From Leptodactylus fallax (Eukaryota > Chordata > Amphibia > Anura > Leptodactylidae), in the NCBI GenBank assembly GCA_947044405.1, contig CAMRHE010000054.1:1736001-1800000 (forward strand): a stretch of 64,000 nt of DNA, given 5' to 3'. This document shows positions 1 to 11,460 of this stretch, piece after piece. The notes below the pieces were generated by a model, which searched no databases, had not been told where the DNA came from, and saw nothing but the letters and a program-made list of their open reading frames with translations. The position numbers and the translations under genes were made by a program. Position 1 is the first letter of the stretch. Every line of letters begins with the position of its first letter.

Positions 1-1020
1 CAGCAAATGATACACTAAATGAGCGGAGATAGGAAGAAAACAAAGAGAGAGCGGTATCCCTGAGGCCAATAGAGTGGAGCATAGTGAGGAGGAGTTGGTG
101 GTCTACAGTGTCAAATGCTGCTGAGAGATCCAGAAGAATAAGTAGTGAATAGTTCCCTTTAGATTTAGCAGTCAAGAGATCATTGGAGACCTTTGTGAGG
201 GCCGTTTCTGTAGAGTGTAGTGCATGAAAACCTGATTGCAAGAGGTCCATAAGAGAGTTAGCAGAGAGATAGCAGATTAGGCAGGAGTAGACCAAGTGTT
301 CTAGGAGTTTAGAGATGAAGGGGAGGTTAGAGACAGGTCAGTAGTTAGCAGCACAGGATGGGTCAAGGGAGGGTTTTTTCAGTAGAGGGGTTATGACAGC
401 ATGCTTGAAGGAGGAGGGAAAGATTCCAGAAGAAAGAGAGAGGTTAAAAATTTTAGTAAGGCGAGTTATAACAGTATCGGACAGAGACCGGAGGAAGTGT
501 GACGGGATAGGATCACTTGTGTAAGTAGTGGGGCGAGAAGAAGAAAGGAGCTGGGAGACTTCATCTTCTGTTACTGGGTCAAGTAATGAGAGTTCACAAT
601 GAGGACTAAGGGAGGCAAGGGGATTGATGCTGCTTGGAGATTGGTTTATTTCCTGTCAGATGTTGTTGATTTTGTCTTTAAAGTATGTGGCCATGTTTTG
701 AGCACTGAGGTCTGGGACAGGTACCCGCACCTTTGGTGTGAGGAGGAAATGAAAGGTGTCAAAGAGTCGTTTAGGGTTATTGGAGAGAGAAGAGATGAGA
801 GAGATGAAGTAAGCTTGTTTGGCGATGTGAAGGTCAGAGTTATAGACTTTGAGCATAAACTTGAAGTGAAGAAAATCTGCAGATGTGTGAGATTTTCGCC
901 ATAGACATTCGGCACATCTTGAGCATTGCTGAAGAAAATGTGTTTGAGGATTCTGCAGCACTCTGCAAATCTAATAATTGGGGTGCAGTGGACCCTTGTC
1001 TATATGAAAGTTCATAAGAA
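1..1020 (-). pseudogene. L2/CR1-like LINE ORF2 (reverse transcriptase), partial
   Basis: Read on the minus strand, this encodes the region between endonuclease and reverse transcriptase of a non-LTR retrotransposon, followed by the RT itself. Near 656-961 I see the pre-RT block (AKQAYFISLISSLSNNPKRL, then LFDTFHFLL and LSAQNMATYFKDKI). Further left comes the RT core, with [24 protein letters not shown] and the catalytic-aspartate motif [20 protein letters not shown] at about 65-150. The tyrosine-arginine of the usual NYRPVSNLP block is replaced by a stop (TGA where CGA is expected), and there are frame changes, so the copy is dead. The C-terminal half runs off the left window edge. Assignment to the L2/CR1/Rex1 group rests on the [11 protein letters not shown] signature. 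The exact clade is uncertain. Confidence 0.85.
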
Positions 1021-1060
1021 TGTTCATCCACTGCAGTGATTGCACTGTGACAACTTTACT

Positions 1061-1978
1061 TTCGTCACATACCTCCTTTTAAAGGGGTGTTTCAGTACAT
1101 TTTTAACATATAGGGAGGCAGAGCTCTAGTAAAGAGGCAGAGCTTAAGATGTATGAGTCAGCCCCACCCTAAGTCAGATCAGTTAGAGAAGATGAGTCTG
1201 TATTAGGAAATGTATGTAGAGGAAGCTTTGGACATTGCAGGAAAGGAGTTAAAGATTTGCACCCCGCTGTCTGGAATTGAATTTCAAGTAACATATTGAG
1301 AAGGCTATGGAAAATAAGGTGAAATTTGGGAACTTGCTCCAGCCCATAACAGAGAATTGCCTGTAGTTGGCTACTAAGATTGTATGCTTCCAACTACACT
1401 GGAAGTGTATTACACTCTAACACAAAGAACACCCCACCTTCCACCAGCCAGAAGATACTCCTTAGGGTGGGCTCAAGGGAGCAACCACTATCATCCTTAG
1501 TCTAATCCCCTCCTCACTGTACCTGCCCTATGAGTGAGAGAGGTTTGTTGGAGAAGGTCACAGCCACCATAGTGAACACCATAAAAAGTTTTGATTCAGA
1601 GAATAACCACCTCCATCCTGTCCTGAAAAATACTAACTCTACAGAAAGAGCTTGCATTGTGTGGATTTATCATTGAATTTAGCATGAATACTAATGGTGA
1701 TCTCTGCTAGTGATGGCTGCAAGTAGAGAAAATTAGTAATTTAAGAGAGTTAACCAACTTTATAAAATTGATGCCCAGTCCTTAAAATAGCCCACCAATT
1801 TTAGACTGGTGGGAATCCAACTTTCATTACCCCTGAGAATCAGCTGTTTAAAGCGGTTGCTGGTGCTCATGAGCGCTGTGGCCTCTTCAGTGTTCAAACT
1901 GGACTTCTATCCTCAAAACACTGCACCTTTTCATAGTAGATATTCTAGTTATTGCAGCATTTGAATGTGACACTGACC
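1061..1978. other. Unannotated stretch, no gene recognised
   Basis: I see no convincing open frame, terminal repeat or tandem structure here. The short frames present have no recognisable domain. It is probably old, decayed repeat or unique intergenic DNA. Confidence 0.4.
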
Positions 1979-2341
1979 TTAAGGCTAGAGCTCCACATAG
2001 TGAAGCGCAGAGCAAAAAAAAAAAAAAAACACAGCGGAAATGCATTGTTTTTTCCACAGCGTTTTTCTTTGCAATTTTGCAGTTTTCCTCTGCAGACTTT
2101 CTTTCCTTATTATACGTATAGGGAAAATGCCAGCGTTTCTGTACATGCTGCAATTTTCAAAAACGCAAGTATTTTTGAAAATGCCTCTTTTCCACTGCAG
2201 ATTTTGTTGTGCAATGTGTGAATGGGATTAGTCAGAATCCTATCCACTTTTCAGGTACTGTAAAATGCAGCGTTTTTTGCCGCAGCATTTCCGCCACAAC
2301 CAAAACACTGCGTTTTCGCAATGTGGAGCCCCAGCCTAAAT
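1979..2341. mobile_element. Short inverted-repeat element (MITE), non-coding
   Basis: The ends are imperfect inverted repeats: TTAAGGCTAGAGCTCCACAT on the left and, reverse-complemented, TTAGGCTGGGGCTCCACATT on the right. The interior is rich in GCAG/GCGTTTT motifs and has a run of 16 A. Related sequence with the same GCGGAAACGCAG and ATGGGGCC ends occurs at about 61920-62392. The size (about 360 bp) and absence of a coding frame fit a non-autonomous DNA transposon. I cannot assign the superfamily. Confidence 0.6.
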
Positions 2342-2554
2342 GGTTATTCACTTCTTGACATATTGCTGCCAAGATGGGAATAACTGCTCCTATAACACCC
2401 ATAGAAAAGAATGGGAGCTATGGAAACAATATAGCACAATTGTCTACACTGCAATTTTTTAAAAAGGTTTTAAAAATATTAAAAATCCCTAAAAATTCTA
2501 ATAACCCCACTTTCCCTAGATTTGAAATAAAAATAAATAAAAACAAAGCCTGTT

Positions 2555-2720
2555 TCTGCATTTTTTTTCTAGCTTCCCAGTACATCATACAGAATATTAA
2601 ATGGTACCATTACAAAGTACAATTTGTCCCGCAAACATTAAGTCCGGAAAAATAAAACAATTATGGGTTTTTGAAGGATGGGTCACAAATGAAAATCGAA
2701 AAATGCCTGGAAGGAGTTAA
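2555..2720. repeat. Fragment of a dispersed repeat shared with 7480-7690
   Basis: The segment with CTTCCCAGTACATCATACAG, CGCAAACATTAAG and a GGAAGGAGTTAA end is homologous to 7500-7690, where the matching end reads GGGAAGGGATTAA. I recognise the family as a common anuran interspersed repeat, but I cannot name its class. Confidence 0.55.
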
Positions 2721-2764
2721 AAAAACAAAAACAAAGAACTATCCCACAATGAATGGATGCCATG

Positions 2765-3255
2765 GCCATTTGAATTTACCGCCAAAACAGGAGCTTTGGC
2801 ACTAACTTCAAATGGAGCAATCACAAAAGAGCCGTTACTGCTATTGAATTCAATATGAGTACCACTGGTAATAGCTTGTACTGGTAATAGCCTGTACTGT
2901 GAGACTATGATGTCACAGTACAGGAATAGTATATAACATTGGTGGCAGTGGTTAAAAAAAATATATATAACAGAGCTGCCGCTGCTATTACCAGAAATGA
3001 CCCTGCTATGTACAGATGCTTTGGACATTTCACAGAAGAACTGCTGCCCCTATAGAATCAAATAGCGGCCACTGGCTCTTCTATGATTGGTCCATTTGAA
3101 TTTAGCACTAAGGCATTCAATTTAGCGCTAAATTCAAATGGACCAATCACAGGAGATCCACTGATAGTGGGACAGCAGCAATTGTCTTGTAATTCGTCCA
3201 TTTGAATTTAGTGCCAAAGCAGGTACTTTAGCGCTAAATTCAAATGGGCCAATCA
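2765..3255. repeat. Three related hairpins built on CCATTTGAATTTAGC
   Basis: Imperfect inverted repeats occur at about 2765-2828, 3085-3148 and 3191-3255. In each, a left arm like GGTCCATTTGAATTTAGC is followed after a short loop by TTTAGCGCTAAATTCAAATG and then CCAATCACA. The middle copy has arms of about 28 bp with a single mismatch. The spacing is irregular (about 320 and 106 bp). No coding frame runs through them. Confidence 0.7.
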
Positions 3256-3479
3256 CAGAAAAGCCGGCTAATGGGAGACAGTGTCATAGATAAAATGACT
3301 GCAATGGGCTGGTTACACTGTAGTTGCCAGCCTGTTGCAGTCATGTGACTGACAATCCAGCCCCAAGTCACATGATGCGGCTGTCGTATCGTCACCAAGA
3401 CTAAAAAGGAGACACCACTTTCTGTATCACGTGACTAAGGGACACATTAATAGAAATAATATAATTAAAAAAATTAAAA

Positions 3480-3759
3480 TACTCTTGTTCTTCTCTCACT
3501 TTCTATTTTGCCAGTACGATTTACATTTGCCTTTGTTCTTGTTATTATTTTTATTGTTTGACTCTTCGAGTAACAAAGCCTTTGTTACTCGTCCCCAATC
3601 CGTTCCCTGTTGTTCCCCCTGATGTTCCTTGTTCTCCCCACTCTTCCCCTCCTTTCCTTTGTACCACCTTACCAACTTTGTTTGTTTTGTTTTATTTTTG
3701 TTCTTATGCAAAACTTTAATAAATTACTTAATGTAAAAAAAAAAAAAAAAAAAAAAAAA
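3480..3759 (+). mobile_element. LINE 3' end with poly(A) tail
   Basis: A pyrimidine-rich stretch ends in a polyadenylation signal AATAAA at 3718-3723 and a run of 25 A at 3735-3759. The same layout (CTTAATAAAACTTT then poly(A)) ends the L1-like element at 21.1 kb, so this is probably the 5'-truncated 3' UTR of an L1/Tx1-like LINE. A perfect 12-bp-arm palindrome (CGAGTAACAAAG, one base, CTTTGTTACTCG) lies at 3567-3591. No RT coding sequence remains. Confidence 0.55.
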
Positions 3760-4044
3760 CTTTTAATGTCCCTGGACAACACCTTTAAGTTTCTCTGAGG
3801 TTGCAAGAAAAAAACAGTACTTTCACATCTCAGCATGATTTTGGAAGGCTGGAGAATGAACCTCTGTGAAGCTGCCAGTGTGCAGTGTGTGACGCAACAA
3901 AAATTTAACAGTCTTTAACCCATTTATGACTAGTCTCTTTTACATAGGGACATTGCAGCAAACAACTCAGCATTCCAGTAACAGCTGATAATGTCAGAAG
4001 TGTTTTCAGCACAAACAGTTCTAGAACATGTTTCCACAACAGTA

Positions 4045-4636
4045 AGGGGGCATTCACACTACTGTTGGTGACCGTCAGTAGTGTCCATTGCTATTGTCTG
4101 TTACAAGATTTTAGCATCGGACACTAGCTGAACCGTCAGAAATCCGTTAAAATTTCCATTCATTTCAATGGGTTTTTATATTGTGTCCGTTAGTGTCCGT
4201 TTGTGTCTGTTTACACCAAATTAGTCAGAAGTCCGTTTTTTTTCGCGGACAAAAAATCCTACATGCAGGACTTTTTGTCCGTTTGAAAAAAACGGATTCT
4301 TGACGGACAGAATGTTATTTTTTTTAACATTGAAGTCTATGGGTAACAGACCTATAACGGACAGTAACTGATAGCCATCAGTTACTGTCCGTTATTTTAT
4401 GTCTGTTTTTTTTCCTGCGCATGCTCAGAAAGGAGAAACAAAAAAAAAAAAAAAGGACAGTGTTACAAAACGGACACTAACTGATGCTAATGTGTCTGTT
4501 TTTTTAACTGAACCATTAATTGGATCAGTTAAAAAAACGGACACATTAACATCAGTTAGTGTCCGTTATGATAGGTGTCATTTTTTTTTAATGGACACCT
4601 TCATAACGGACTCCAATGGTAGTGTGAACCCTGCCT
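4045..4636. mobile_element. hAT-like MITE with AACAGTA target duplication
   Basis: The left end AGGGGGCATTCACACTAC pairs with the right end, which is AGGCAGGGTTCACACTAC on the complement. Outside them, AACAGTA is present on both sides (4038-4044 and 4637-4643), fitting the 8-bp duplication of hAT elements with one base changed. The interior is built of TGTCCGTTAGTGTCCGTT-type repeats in both orientations and can fold back. A second copy of its left half lies at 62395-62608. No transposase is present. Confidence 0.7.
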
Positions 4637-4806
4637 AACAGTACATCTTATATAGAAACTCACAGTTTAAGGCTACAACATTGTCTCTGGAACTTCGACA
4701 ATGCAACAAATTATGTGCACAATACAGAGTCCTATATGCTCCTTCCAAAATGGCTTAACATGACTTGTGCTGGCACAAATTGTAAAATGGAATGTTTCTG
4801 CAGTTA

Positions 4807-5124
4807 CAGGTGCATCTCAATAAATTAGAATACCTTTGAAACGTTTATTTCAGTAATAAAATTTAAAAAGTGACCTCCTATATTTTCTAGATTCTATACA
4901 CACAGAATGTTTTATTTCTGTAAATGTTGATTATGGATTACAGGTAATGAAAACCAAAATCTAAGAAAATTCAGTGTGTTACCTGCCAAGGTTTCCTAAG
5001 CCTTTAACTGGTCCCTCAGTCTGGTTCAGTAGGACACACAATCATGGAAGACTGCCGATTATGAATTGAATTACTTAAATGAATGAACGTTTCAAAAATA
5101 TTCTAATTTATTGAGATGCACCTG
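4807..5124. mobile_element. Tc1/mariner-type MITE with TA duplication
   Basis: Perfect terminal inverted repeats CAGGTGCATCTCAATAAATT and complement are flanked by TA on both sides (4805-4806, 5125-5126). The 318-bp length and the central CCCTCAGTCTGGTTCAGTAG block suggest an internal-deletion derivative of a larger Tc1-like element. It is non-coding. Confidence 0.85.
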
Positions 5125-5309
5125 TATGCAACTCTACAGCACACAAATACCAAGTTTCTTGGAAAAACTCCTCTTGCACAGACTGTAAAACAATACAATC
5201 TAATCCTTTGAGACTGACTTGGTAATAACTTGTGTAGCTAACTTGCAAATTGAGGTGTACAATGTCTCATACAACACAGAGGTTTCTTACCCAAATGATC
5301 CTACTAGAG

Positions 5310-5520
5310 GTAGCAGCAACCCAATGGGGAGACCAGGAGGCTGGGAATAGTAGTACTTGAAGTTGTCATGGTGGCTAAATAGTCAATCAATTCCAGTTCT
5401 GATGGGGCCTGTGGTGTACCTGATGGTGGTCATAATGTTTTCCCTGGGACACGTCTAAAATGTCATCAGTTAATTGCCCATGTGGGACTGAGACTCAGGA
5501 GACACAAACTATGCTGGAAC
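5310..5520. repeat. Dispersed repeat fragment similar to 39200-39300
   Basis: GGGGCCTGTGGTGTACCTGA followed by TGTTTTCCCTGGGA resembles GGGGCCTGCGTGGTACCTGA and TTTTTTCCCTGGGG at about 39217-39272. The similarity is patchy. It may be part of an old LTR, but I cannot show LTR boundaries. A short TCTG/TC microsatellite follows at about 5675-5703. Confidence 0.35.
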
Positions 5521-5970
5521 TTTGTTACTTGCAAATTTTACTTGTGATAGGACATAGTTGAACAGCATCCAAGTTTTTGGATGCACAATGCAATAAATTA
5601 TAAAATAAGCTGGGGGGGTTGGTACACCAATTTGTAGTCTGCACTTCCCTAAATGAGGCAGTTGTTACTTGAATCTGTGTCTGTCTGTCTGTCTCTCTCT
5701 CTCGGTCCAGCAAGTCTTTACATATACAGTGGCATGCAAAATTTATTGTGAACAGTTAAGCAAGTTGAAGATAAAATATTCTTCAAAGGGCATACCATTA
5801 AAGATGACACATTCCCAATATATTTTTTTGAAAAAAATTTTTTTTTTCATATTTTACATTTTCAAAATAACAAAAATTAAAATGGCCAGATGCAAAAGTT
5901 TGGGCACCCTGCATGGTTAGTACCTATTAGCACCTCCTTTGACAAGAATTACAGCTTGTAAACACTTTTT

Positions 5971-7831
5971 TTAGCCAGCCAAGAGTCTTTCAATTCTTGT
6001 TTGAGGTATTTTCATCCATTCTTTCTTGGAAAAGTCTTCCAGTTCTGTGAGATTCCTGGCTCGTTCTGCATGCACTGCTCTTTTGAGGTCTAGCCCCAGA
6101 TTTTCAATGATGTTCAGATCAGGGGACTGTGAGGACCATGGTAAAACCTTCAGCTTGCCCCTTTTTAGGTAGTCTATGGTGGATTTTGACATGTGTTTAG
6201 GATCATTATCCATTTGTACTGTAGAAGCCATCCTCTTCAGTTTCAGCTTTTTTACAGATGGTATAATGTTTGCTTCAAGAATTTGCTGAAATTTTAATCC
6301 ATTCTTCCCTCTACCCGTGAAATGTTCCTTGTGCCATTGGCTGCAACACAACCCCAAAGCATGATTGATCAACCTCCATGCTTAATGATTGGAGAAAAAA
6401 GGGCACAGAAGTTCAGGAAAAAAACATCTCTAAAAACATACCTTTGATCATTGTGGCCAAAGAGTTCTATTTTAACCTCATCGGTCCACAGGACTTGTTT
6501 CCAAAAAGCATCAGTCTTGTTTAGATGTTCTTTTGCATACTTCTGACGCTGAATTTTATGGTGAGGACGCAGGAGAGGTTTTCTTCTGATGACTCTTCCA
6601 TGAAGGCCATATTTGTGCAGGTAATGCTGAACAGTAGAACAATGTACCACAACTCCAGAGTCTGCTAAATCTTCGTGAAGGTCTTTTGCAGTCAAGAGGG
6701 GGTTCTAATTTGCCACTCTGGCAATCCTACGAGCAGCTGTCTCTGAAATTTTTCTTGGTCTTCCTGACCTTATCTTGACCTCCACTGTTCCTGGTAACTG
6801 CCATTTCCACTGTAATGCATTGCATTAGTGATCAGATCCCTGGGGTTCAAGACCCCTAGGGGGGTCTAATAAATGCAAAAAAAATTTAAAAAAAGTAAAA
6901 AAATATATATATAAAAAATAAAAAAATATTAAAAGTTCAAATCACTCCCCTTTCCCTAGAATACATATAAAAGTACTTAAATACTGTGAAACATATACAC
7001 ATTAGGTAACCCTGTGTCCGAAAACGCCCGTTCTACAAATCTATAAAAATATTTTTCCTGTACGGTAAACACCGTAGCGGGAAAAAAAAATCATAAGTGC
7101 CAAACCGCCGTTTTTTCACTGTTTTGCCTCTGATAAAAATTTGAATAAAAAGTGATCAAAGCAATAGTAATTCCCCAAAATGGTATAACTAAAAAGTACA
7201 CCTGGTCCTGCACAAAAATACACCCTATGCATTCCCATACACGGAAATTTAAAAAAGTTACAGGTGTCAGAATATGGCGACTTTTAGAAAAAAAAAAATT
7301 TTTGCAGTTTGGATTTTTGTTAAGGGGTTAAAATGTAAATAAAACCATATAAATTTGGTATCCCCAGAATAGTGCCAAAACATAGAATACAGGTGACATG
7401 CCATTTTGGCTTCACAGTGAACGCCGTAAAAATGAAGCCCGTAAGAAAGTCACACAAATGCACTTTTTCTTCAAATCCACCCCATTCTGAACTTTTTCCA
7501 TCTTCCCAGTACATTATACAGATTAATTAATGGTAGCATCATGAAGAAAAATTTATCCTGCAAACATTAAGACCTCATATGGCTCTGAGAGCAGAAAAAT
7601 AGAAAAGTTATGCGGTCTGGAAGGGGGAGGGGAGTCAAAAACGAAAAACAAAAATTGAAAAATTCCTCTGGCGGGAAGGGATTAATTACATTTCGAACTG
7701 AGGAACAGGGAAACTTGAAAACGCTTTGCTATCTTCTTATAGCCTTTTCCTGCTTGGTGGGGCTTCACCATTTTCATTTTCAGAGTGCTAGGCAGCTGCT
7801 TAGAAGAACCCATGGCTGCTGTTTTTTAGCA
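5971..7831 (-). pseudogene. Tc1-like transposase, broken and split
   Basis: This is a degenerate DD34E-type transposase that would have bound the element's inverted repeats and moved it by cut-and-paste. The N-terminal helix-turn-helix part (KQLPSTLKMKMV, GKGYKKIAKRFQVS) lies at about 7690-7831, separated by the foreign repeat at 6812-7685. The remainder follows at 6369-6800 (HCSTVQHYLHKYGLHGRVIR, RRKPLLRPHHK, VLWTDEVKIELFG with the first Asp) and at 5971-6372 (MDNDPKHMSK with the second Asp, then SQSPDLNIIENLGLDLKRAV with the Glu). The catalytic loop reads PDLNIIEN instead of PDLNPIEN. Frames shift near 6370, where the HGG motif is disrupted. Not functional. Confidence 0.85.
6812..7685. repeat. 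Dispersed anuran-type repeat inserted in Tc1
   Basis: This block interrupts the transposase between GCCATTTC and ATTACATTTCGAACTGAG. Its left side, read on the complement, holds CCTAGGGGTCTTGAACCCCA and GATCTGATCACTAATGC, similar to CAAGGGGACTTGAAGCTAGG at 34148-34167. Its right end is GGGAAGGGATTAA. Its middle (CATATAAATTTGGTATCCCC) matches the partial copy at the right window edge. No reading frame is conserved and the class is unknown. Confidence 0.6.
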
Positions 7832-8499
7832 CAAGGTTAGAAGAGGCTGGGTATTTATAAAGCTGTAAAATTTGCATCACTTGGCCTTTCCTAATGATGA
7901 TAGTGAACAAGCTATAACCCTAACTGGTTAATTAAGGTCTTAGACTTTGGCCAAAGTTATCTGAGCACACAAATCTACAAGGGTTCCCAAACTTTTGCAA
8001 GGCACTCCTTTCCCTTGTTCACTCTAAAATTGTACTTAAACATAATAATACAGTACACTGATATTGCTTAAAATTATAGACAAGTGTGTTTAATCTTTAA
8101 CTTTATGCCTTTTAAAGATCATTTCATCTTCAACTTGCTTAACTGTTCACAATAAGTCATTTTGACCAGGGGTGTCCAAACTTTTGCATGCCACTGTATC
8201 CACTGTCAGGTGAGGATCAGCAGGGTACACTGTGTCCTGTGTGGCATATAGGCTCATGACTCTGAGGCCCATATAACACATATCCTCTGATTCTGATCTG
8301 GCACATACTTACTTCTCTGCCTCATCAGCCAAGTAAGGATGAATTTTTTTCCTTTTCTCTGTTGCCTATGTGCAGCACTGAGCTGTCTGGATAGTCTCCA
8401 GGTGAACTAGGGTCCTGACATAGTCTCCCTTCTCTCTATCTGTTCACTCCTTAAAGGACTGGAGAAGACATACCAAATCTCTACTGCTCATTCACAGTA

Positions 8500-8890
8500 C
8501 AGCCCATTTAAAGAGGACCTTTCATGTCCTCATCAATGTGCGGTCTTATGTACCGCTAGAAAGCCAACCGTGCGCTGAAAGCTGAAATGCGCTGGCTTTC
8601 CCAGTATGTGCCCCGGTGCTGGAGATATCGGTGCCATTAATTTCGGCACCAATATCTCCCCACTGTCAGAAGGACGGGCCTTACAGCCTAGTGTTATCGC
8701 AGGGTTGTGAGGAACGCCCCCCTGACTGTACTCTAACATAGCCTTGTACTGTCAGAGGTTGCATTCCTTGCCGCCCAGCGATGATGTAAGGCCCACCTTT
8801 CTGACAGTGGGGAGATATCAGTGGTGAAATTAACAGCACTGATTTCTCCAGCACCAAGGCATATACCGGGAAAGCACTTATGGATCTCTT
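8500..8890. repeat. Palindromic dispersed repeat
   Basis: It opens AAAGAGGACCTTTCATGTCC, a start I associate with anuran repeats. It folds on itself: GCACCAATATCTCCCCACTG-TCAGAAGG at about 8646-8674 pairs with the complement of the segment around 8797-8822, and the flanking GTGCTGGAGATATC also has a partner near 8837-8855. Non-coding. Confidence 0.6.
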
Positions 8891-9076
8891 CATCACAGTG
8901 TCTTGCCTCCAGAGGCTTTTAGAGGCATAAGGCAAACAAGTATACATTTTTCAAGGAATCTAAAAGAAACAAATAACTATACATTTGTACCTAATTAACC
9001 ACACATTTTTAAAATAGACGTGTCAACATATCTGGCCACTTTCAGATCAATATTGAGAGACTAATGTTATTGCTTG

Positions 9077-9410
9077 TATAATAAACAGTTGTACAATTTT
9101 CCAATATACTTTCTGTATCAATTCCTCACGATTTTCTAGATCTCTGCTTGCTTTTATTCTGCTTACTTCCAGTGGACACAAATCAGTCCATGGTCATATG
9201 ATGATACACAGGTGCACAGCTTGTTACCAGGCAGATGTCTGATTACTGAGCTGTGACTGTAACGATCTGTGCACCTGTGTATCCATCACATGACCATGGA
9301 CTGATTTGTATCCACTGGGAGTAAGCAGAATGAAAGCAAGCAGAGATCTAGAAAACCTTAAGGAAATGATACAGAAAGTATATTGGGAAATTGTACAACT
9401 TTTTATTATA
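9077..9410. repeat. Large imperfect palindrome, about 330 bp
   Basis: Left-arm landmarks are CAATATACTTTCTGTATCA, TTTTCTAGATCTCTGCTTGC and CACAAATCAGTCCATGGTCA. The right arm carries their complements in reverse order (TGACCATGGACTGATTTG, GCAAGCAGAGATCTAGAAAA, TGATACAGAAAGTATATTG). The arms are roughly 145 bp around a centre near 9245. No coding frame. Confidence 0.8.
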
Positions 9411-10730
9411 CAAAACTTCCCGACATCTGCTGTAATAGTATGGCGGATGCTGGATCTTTAAAGGGCCTCCTTTTTTAAAATCTGTGTTGTGAGGTTCTTA
9501 TGTTATTCCTTAAAGAAATTTATGAATAAATTGCTAATTGGGTGTTACCATTACCTTTGTCAAAGGGGTTTGTGACCCACAGTCTGATACTGTCTGCACT
9601 GATTAGGCACTGCCAGGCTGTGCAAGGACACCACTACTCCCATCCAGTAACTCCGTATTGCAATATTAATTCATTTTATTAATACATTTTATAAATTCCC
9701 CAGACTTTTTTCCAATCACACATCTGAGGAACATGCTGGAAATACGAATCCTGCAGGCCCACCTTGCAACTTCCTGGACTTAAAAGATGTGTTGCAAACT
9801 TTTTGGTGATAGATATCACAAGATATCTTGTGAAGCCTAGCCATTTTGGCAGTAAATAATATTAGGCATCAATTGTATAGCTGTATATGAACAGAAGCAA
9901 TCAAAAGGTGGACCATTCAAGGTTCACCTGCCCCCCTTTATGATCAATGATGTTGGGTTGTCTGGCTTGTGCATGCCCAACATACTGCACAGTAAATACC
10001 ATTGAGGAAAGGAGCACAGCCCCCTTACTATTGCCATTAGAGAGATACTCTCATTATGTAATATTGTAATATAATATTACATTTTATCATAATGCCTGTC
10101 TGATGTTTATACTGTGCTTGGTTTCTTCTGAAGTTGATAGCAATAGACAATGCTGAGTTTTCTGTATCAGTGCCATTCTGTGCTCATTAAAGCACTATTG
10201 TTCAGCTGCCAGCATTTAATATTATTTGAAAGATCTGCCAGAAACTGATTTTGTTCTTCTCTACGTTGTTACAGCAAGCAACCATCACTGTCAGGGCTGT
10301 CTATAAGTAAAGTAACTACACTGTTTATTACTTTGTCTAGGTTACAGCTTTTATTGTACAGTTTGTTACTGACTTTATCCACTTCTGTCAGTATACAGTA
10401 ATATTTAGGTTTAGAGTACAGAACACTTTATTTTATTATACATACTATACTGTATATACTTATTGTTATGTTGTTACTAATAGGCTATGGTAACAACTTG
10501 ATTTTTAACATTTTGTCTAGTTTTTATCACATACATGTTCAAAATGATGGAATGTCATAGAAAGTTAGATCTTCTGGATTTTTGTGATATAGTTCATAAG
10601 GCAGAAAAGTAGTTCATGTGAAAGGGCCCTAGGTCTATTTTCAATTACAGCTAAACTACACTTCCCTTAAAAAGTAACTCATGTTTCAAATATTTTTTTG
10701 TAAATAAATAGTTCAGGTGAATACAACACA
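9411..10730. other. Intergenic stretch with scattered repeat traces
   Basis: Around 9520-9700 there is a segment with AATTGGGTGTTACCATTACC and CTGGGTGGG-like complement that resembles other anuran interspersed repeats. AT-rich tracts occur at 10060-10090. I find no open frame with a recognisable product. Confidence 0.35.
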
Positions 10731-11227
10731 CTTCATAATATGAGGGGGCGTGGCCTGACACACTGGCTCCCAGACACACTTAAAGTGAGCTCTGTCTCCA
10801 GCCCACCTATTTGGGATATAATTACTGTTCTAAAGGGTAAAACAAGGTTCAAACAGCCGATCTCCAGTTATTTTCAGCCCATCGGAGACCAGCGGCATTC
10901 AGCGCTGAGGCGCCATCTTCACTGACACGTCCCGGCGGTGCTGCTACTCAGGACCCAATCATCAGCCGGATTCCCTCACCCACTGCACCTGCTCTCCATG
11001 CTGCAAACGGCACCACCGCTACCTGGAATGCTCCATCTGCCAGACTGGTGAATCCCCTGGCTCCTGCAGGGAGCTCCTCTTCCCTTCCTTCTCTGATTGT
11101 AGAAGCCCTCGGGCAACACTTCAGCCTGCTGGCCCTCCTAAGCCCCTCTGCCAATGACAAGAGGTTTACCTGAAGCTATACTGACCTCTGACCTTGTCCC
11201 CACCCTTACAGGCATCTTCAACAAGAA

Positions 11228-11460
11228 ATAATGTTGAAAACAAGAGATCGCAAGTTTGCCAACTTCGATGGAGCCCGCCTCTCCCTTTTCCCGGATCTAT
11301 CCCACCATACTCCTTGCCAAAGAACAGCATTGAAGCCACTGTCAACACTCCTCTAAGAACGCGGTATCCCATACTGCTGCGACTTCCCATTCGCTCTCCA
11401 GGTTCTCCGTAAAGACAGATGCAACATCCCAGAGTGCTACTGCTTTTATTGTTTGTGAGG
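11228..11460 (+). pseudogene. L1/Tx1-like ORF1 protein, C-terminal remnant
   Basis: ORF1 proteins of L1-type elements bind the element's RNA. The surviving part reads MLKTRDRKFANFDGARLSLF followed by PDLSHHTLCQRTALKPL, resembling the conserved FPDLS-type block near the C-terminus of this ORF1 class. After a stop and a frame change come GIPYCCDFPFALQVLRKD, matching the YRWGFPF-like motif. Only about 490 bp separate it from the 5' end of the LINE, so most of ORF1 has been deleted. Confidence 0.65.

Larger units (their letters stand above)
5727..8196 (-). mobile_element. Tc1-like transposon, interrupted by a later repeat
   Basis: The element starts CAGTGGCATGCAAAA after TA (5725-5726) and ends with the complement of CAGTGGCATGCAAAAGTTTG before TA (8197-8198). 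The inverted repeats share TTGTGAACAGTTAAGCAAGT near both ends, but the left one lacks about 29 bp. A broken Tc1 transposase lies inside on the minus strand. A different repeat family is inserted at about 6812-7685, so this Tc1 copy predates that insertion. Confidence 0.85.
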
